A model generated the notes under the pieces. It saw only the letters and a list, made by a program, of their open reading frames with translations. It was not told the origin of the DNA and searched no databases. The position numbers were made by a program, and so were the translations under genes. Of a stretch of 6,912 nucleotides of DNA, positions 6,103 to 6,912 are shown piece by piece; position 1 is the stretch's first letter, and each line of letters opens with the position of its first letter. Origin of the DNA: CAYXXN01 sp964469055 (GTDB lineage: Bacteria; Acidobacteriota; Thermoanaerobaculia; Multivoradales; JAHEKO01); assembly GCA_964469055.1 (NCBI GenBank), contig CAYXXN010000136.1:1-6912 (forward strand), in the 5' to 3' direction.

Positions 6103-6912
6103 GGCTGCTGCTGCGCGGCGGCCGGGTCGTCGATCCCAGCCAGGGCCTCGACGACCGGCGCGACGTACTGATCGAGGACGGCGCCGTAGCGGCGGTCGCG
6201 TCGGGGATCGAGGTGGGGGAGGGGACCGAGGTTCGCGACGTCTCGTCCCTGGTGGTCACTCCCGGCTGGATCGACATGCACGTCCACCTGCGCGAGCCCG
6301 GGCAGGAATACAAGGAGGACGTGGCCAGCGGCACCCGCGCCGCCGCCGCCGGCGGCTTCACGGCCGTGGCCTGCATGCCCAACACCGTGCCGGTCAACGA
6401 CAGCCGGTCCGTCACCGAGCACATCCTGGCCGAGGCGCGCCGCCACGGCTTCGCCCGCGTCTACCCGGTGGGAGCCGTCAGCAAGGGGCTCGAGGGCAAG
6501 GAGCTGGCCGAGTTCGGCGACATGGTCGCGGCCGGCGTCGTCGCCGTCTCCGACGACGGCCGGCCGGTCACCGACGGCGAGCTGATGCGGCGGGCGCTGC
6601 TCTACGCGCAACACTTCCGAATCGCCGTGTTCCAGCACGCGCAGGATCTGTCGCTCTCGGCTGGCGGCGTCATGCACGAGGGCGTTTGGTCCACCCGACT
6701 GGGTTTGCCCGGCATTCCCGGCGCGGCCGAGGACGTGATGGTGGCGCGGGATCTCTTGCTGGTCGCCGACACCGGCGGCCGCTATCACGTTCAGCACCTG
6801 TCGACGGCCCGCAGCCTCGAGCTCGTCCGCCAGGCCAAGCAACGCGGGCTGCCGGTGACCTGCGAGGTGACGCCGCACCATCTGCTCTTGACCGACGAGG
6901 CGGTGGCGACGA
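6099..6912 (+). CDS. pyrC: Dihydroorotase, 3' end cut by window edge
   Basis: An open frame from GTG 6099 runs off the right edge with 271 codons visible; type I dihydroorotases are about 420-430 aa, so roughly 150 residues are missing. The enzyme reversibly cyclises N-carbamoyl-aspartate to dihydroorotate, following PyrB. The N-terminus MRLLLRGGRVVDP is typical of the amidohydrolase superfamily. DMHVHLREPG (59-68) gives metal ligands His61 and His63 and substrate-contacting Arg65. CMPNT (92-96) is the family substrate loop. SDDG (151-154) holds the catalytic/metal aspartate, HAQD (180-183) gives His180, and QHLST (232-236) gives His233. All ligands visible match an active enzyme, unlike the metal-ligand-poor PyrC' of Pseudomonas. 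Position 182 is Gln where the family commonly has Glu (HCED/HAED). The final catalytic Asp and the PS00483 region are beyond the edge. The start overlaps the pyrB stop by 4 bases. Confidence 0.95.
   Translation, partial: MRLLLRGGRVVDPSQGLDDRRDVLIEDGAVAAVASGIEVGEGTEVRDVSSLVVTPGWIDMHVHLREPGQEYKEDVASGTRAAAAGGFTAVACMPNTVPVNDSRSVTEHILAEARRHGFARVYPVGAVSKGLEGKELAEFGDMVAAGVVAVSDDGRPVTDGELMRRALLYAQHFRIAVFQHAQDLSLSAGGVMHEGVWSTRLGLPGIPGAAEDVMVARDLLLVADTGGRYHVQHLSTARSLELVRQAKQRGLPVTCEVTPHHLLLTDEAVAT

Noticed and set aside
6066..6881. 271-codon minus-strand frame at the right end
   Set aside because: It is the antisense shadow of the partial pyrC gene, whose plus-strand frame is open to the edge and shows dihydroorotase motifs.
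1..6912. Mobile elements, CRISPR arrays, defence or toxin-antitoxin systems
   Set aside because: I found no transposase or integrase motif, no direct repeat array, no terminal inverted repeats and no composition break; every long stretch is explained by housekeeping genes. The tRNA at the edge could serve as an integration site, but no integrase or duplicated tRNA end is seen on this side.

Overview
This window is GC-rich bacterial chromosome with tightly packed housekeeping genes. It shows no mobile element, CRISPR array or phage gene. The organism looks like a GC-rich, non-enteric bacterium. It pairs a canonical SMC condensin with a pyrR-pyrB-pyrC pyrimidine operon, has no pyrI after pyrB, and encodes a secreted SGNH esterase. 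Acidobacteriota or a related Gram-negative phylum would fit, but this is a guess from gene content and composition, not a phylogenetic result.

Layout, left to right. (1) The left edge cuts the 3' end of a minus-strand tRNA-Thr with a CGT anticodon; a good sigma70-like promoter lies upstream of it (about 97-126). (2) A plus-strand gene at 179-874 encodes an exported SGNH/GDSL hydrolase resembling carbohydrate esterases. (3) Nine bases after its stop lies the stop of a convergent minus-strand smc gene (884-4429, 1181 aa, complete). A GC-rich hairpin spans the two stop codons. (4) A 189-bp divergent intergenic region (4430-4618) holds candidate promoters for smc and for the pyr operon. (5) Three plus-strand genes follow: pyrR (4619-5164), pyrB (5161-6102) and pyrC (6099 to the right edge, cut at residue 271). 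Each junction is a 4-base GTGA overlap preceded by the same GGGAGG-N4 ribosome binding site.

Function. PyrB and PyrC catalyse the second and third steps of de novo UMP synthesis, and PyrR is the UMP/PRPP-responsive regulator. The predicted pyr promoter (TTGACA, 17 bp, TACCAT) leaves only about 20 nt of leader, too short for the classical Bacillus PyrR attenuator. PyrR here therefore probably acts in another way, or mainly as a uracil phosphoribosyltransferase. PyrC keeps all visible metal ligands, so it should be an active dihydroorotase rather than an inactive Pseudomonas-type PyrC'. SMC organises and segregates chromosomes.

I see no convincing new biological system. The points most worth checking are the pyr operon leader, the matched coupled junctions, the degenerate glycine motif of the SMC hinge, and the CE3-like features of the secreted hydrolase.
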